Virus record (IMG/VR): IMGVR_UViG_3300009155_000251 | Span: 1-24,470 of that record | Length of the DNA: 24,470 bases | DNA from: a virus | Direction: 5' to 3' (one strand) | Part shown: piece by piece, positions 23,136 to 24,470 of the stretch | How positions within the stretch are numbered: the first letter of the stretch is position 1 | Layout of the letters: the number at the start of each line of letters is the position of its first letter | Notes under the pieces: model-generated | Database searches by the model: none | The model's input: only the letters and a program-made list of their open reading frames with translations | What the model was told of the DNA's origin: nothing | Position numbers and translations under genes: made by a program

Positions 23136-24374
23136 ATGAGCATTGGTTTATTGAAGAAATTAATTGTAGAGATGAGTCGCTACAAGAAAGAAACTGGCAG
23201 ATCTTCATGGGGAGCAGAAGATTTAAAGAAATACTTGCCTAAAACACCTGATGGACCAAATGATCTTCCTCAATACGCTTTTACAATGACTCAACTTAAT
23301 AAAGTTGGTGTAAATCCAAAATCAGAATATAATACGCCTCTTGGTGTCTATTTCTATCCATTAACACATGAAATGTATCAATCATTGATTGATAACAGTC
23401 TTCCATTTGCGGGCGAATCGGAAAATGTCAATCTTGTAAAGTTGAATAATCTTAATTCACCTAAATGGTTAAGAGCGTCAGATCGTAATCAATCTATTAA
23501 TTTAGAAGCTCTTCAAATGAAAGCATATAATTTCTTTGACGATAGCAACAAAAAGACTTCTAGCGCTAAAAATGATGAGTACACTTTTGAAACAGCATTG
23601 GAAGAATGGGAGCGCTGGGTTAAACAAGAGTCTAGATTCTCTTCCGCATCTTTACTATTTTCATTTTGCGCATTTTTAATAAAAAATGTTGATCTAAAGT
23701 CTTCAACCAGCAAAGTAGCACCTGGTCGTCGCTTTAATCAAGTATTGCGACATTTCGGATTCATAGGTGTATATGATGGTGGCAAAGGTGTTATTCATCC
23801 ACTTGAACCAGAGCAGCTCGTTGCTCTTGAACCAAGCGCATACACAGTTATTACATCTTATAATACAAATGAAATTAGAAAAGACACATCAACACAAAAC
23901 ATGGAATCAGCAGTTTTTAATGCAATTTTTTCTATTGAAGAATCTGTGTTTGATTTGCACGAAAAAGAAAAAGAAATAATTCAATATTCAAATAAATTAA
24001 AAAGTATTTTTATTAACAATGATGAAACACTTTTATTTTTTTTAAAAAATTCTAGTCGTGCTTCTTTAGCTTATGTAGGTGGATTATTTGCCGCAATTGC
24101 AATAATAGACAATGACTTAATCACAAATAAATTCTTAGATGAATGGAAAAGTTGGTCACAAAATCCTCGATTTCACGAATTTGCATCTAATCTAAAAGAT
24201 AGAGTTGTAGATCCAATAATAGAAAGAAAATTAAAAAAATTGATTAAAAAATCAATAGAAAAATTGAATGTGATTGTGTCACGCGATCCTAATGCACCAA
24301 TTAATTTTTCTAATGAAAATCAGTATTTAGAAAGACTTATTGATTTTTTGATGGACGCACACAATATAATTTAA
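23136..24374 (+). CDS. unknown protein, 412 aa, possible packaged protein
   Basis: ATG 23136 follows GAGG by 5 bases. The N-terminus MSIGLLKKLIVE is a short basic/hydrophobic helix ending in Ile10-Val11-Glu12, a possible prohead-protease site as in the ART proteins. A segment near residues 55-75 reads KVGVNPKSEYNTPLGVYFYPL. This resembles, from memory, a motif in polyvalent or effector proteins of phages and mobile elements, some labelled ART-like; support is weak. A second notable segment is RFNQVLRHFGFIGVYDGG, then GVIHPLEPEQLVALEP, near residues 200-230. The C-terminal half is helical and Lys-rich. Codon use is AT-rich, in sharp contrast to the capsid gene. It has its own ribosome site after the terminator and therefore needs its own promoter or read-through. 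Confidence 0.7.
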   Translation: MSIGLLKKLIVEMSRYKKETGRSSWGAEDLKKYLPKTPDGPNDLPQYAFTMTQLNKVGVNPKSEYNTPLGVYFYPLTHEMYQSLIDNSLPFAGESENVNLVKLNNLNSPKWLRASDRNQSINLEALQMKAYNFFDDSNKKTSSAKNDEYTFETALEEWERWVKQESRFSSASLLFSFCAFLIKNVDLKSSTSKVAPGRRFNQVLRHFGFIGVYDGGKGVIHPLEPEQLVALEPSAYTVITSYNTNEIRKDTSTQNMESAVFNAIFSIEESVFDLHEKEKEIIQYSNKLKSIFINNDETLLFFLKNSSRASLAYVGGLFAAIAIIDNDLITNKFLDEWKSWSQNPRFHEFASNLKDRVVDPIIERKLKKLIKKSIEKLNVIVSRDPNAPINFSNENQYLERLIDFLMDAHNII

Positions 24375-24392
24375 ATATAAATTTGCGTAGTT

Positions 24393-24400
24393 CATAAATA
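24393..24400 (+). promoter_or_regulatory. possible T4-type late promoter element CATAAATA
   Basis: CATAAATA lies 19 bases before ATG 24420, with AGAGGA between. The spacing allows a start point at about 24406 with a short leader that still contains most of the ribosome site. It is the same 8-mer as at 18208 and fits the NATAAATA form known from T4-like phages. Two copies are too few to prove a motif. Confidence 0.35.
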
Positions 24401-24419
24401 AAAATAGAGGAATAAGCAA

Positions 24420-24470
24420 ATGTCAAGCTTCGCAAACACACTAACACCAACGCCATTTGGGTTTTTTGAC
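24420..24470 (+). CDS. N-terminal fragment of the next gene
   Basis: ATG 24420 with AGAGGA upstream opens a frame of 17 codons (MSSFANTLTPTPFGFFD) that runs off the right edge. I recall this type of N-terminus from virion structural proteins of T4-like environmental phages, but 17 residues cannot settle it. It fits continuation of the structural region on the same strand. Confidence 0.6.
   Translation, partial: MSSFANTLTPTPFGFFD

Overview
The window is a tightly packed, one-strand (+) stretch of a tailed-phage genome of the T4-like (myovirus) type, probably a distant T4 relative known only from metagenomes. The call rests on a gp17-like large terminase, gp20-like portal, gp21-like prohead protease, gp22-like scaffold and gp23-like major capsid protein in the T4 order, with a gp47/gp46-like recombination nuclease and a DnaG-type primase nearby. 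The DNA is AT-rich except in the capsid gene. No tRNA, rRNA, CRISPR, insertion sequence or integrase was seen. The host cannot be named from the sequence.

Layout. (1) 1-930: the end of one unknown gene and two small unknown genes. (2) 960-2790: two tandem paralogues with R-S-ExE ADP-ribosyltransferase (ART) motifs. The first is split by a one-base frameshift and the second is intact. Both carry a short N-terminal tag ending in L-T-E, and both contain a terminator-like hairpin inside the coding sequence. A remnant of a possible third copy lies at the downstream edge and forms part of a terminator-like hairpin. (3) 2818-7188: three virion structural genes, the last with a LamG/concanavalin-like domain; the last two share a C-terminal domain. 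(4) 7192-12491: a nucleic-acid cassette with a RuvC-like resolvase, a zinc-finger/Toprim primase, a single-chain Mre11-Rad50 (SbcD-SbcC) fusion, a small Cys-rich protein and an unknown 123-residue protein. (5) 12495-23042: the head module, with terminase, portal, a helical protein, prohead protease, four small proteins, scaffold and major capsid protein, closed by a strong terminator. (6) 23136-24470: an unknown 412-residue protein and the start of one more gene.

How the genes work together. The main biological inference is a prohead-protease system. At least eight proteins, namely the two ART paralogues, the protease itself, several small head-module proteins, the scaffold and the capsid protein, have an (L/I)-x-E sequence near the N-terminus. 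This matches the cleavage consensus of T4 gp21. In several the motif ends a short basic/hydrophobic helix of the type LRxIIxEExxxL. By analogy with T4 Alt, an ART that is packaged in the head, trimmed by gp21 and injected with the DNA, the ARTs here are best read as capsid-targeted effectors delivered into the host at infection. This is inference from motifs and gene context.

Most genes are spaced by a few bases or overlap, often with good Shine-Dalgarno sites, so long co-transcripts are likely. Local control may come from the hairpins inside the ART genes, a 16-bp perfect inverted repeat directly after the start codon of the gene at 18774, and terminators after the ART pair and after the capsid gene.
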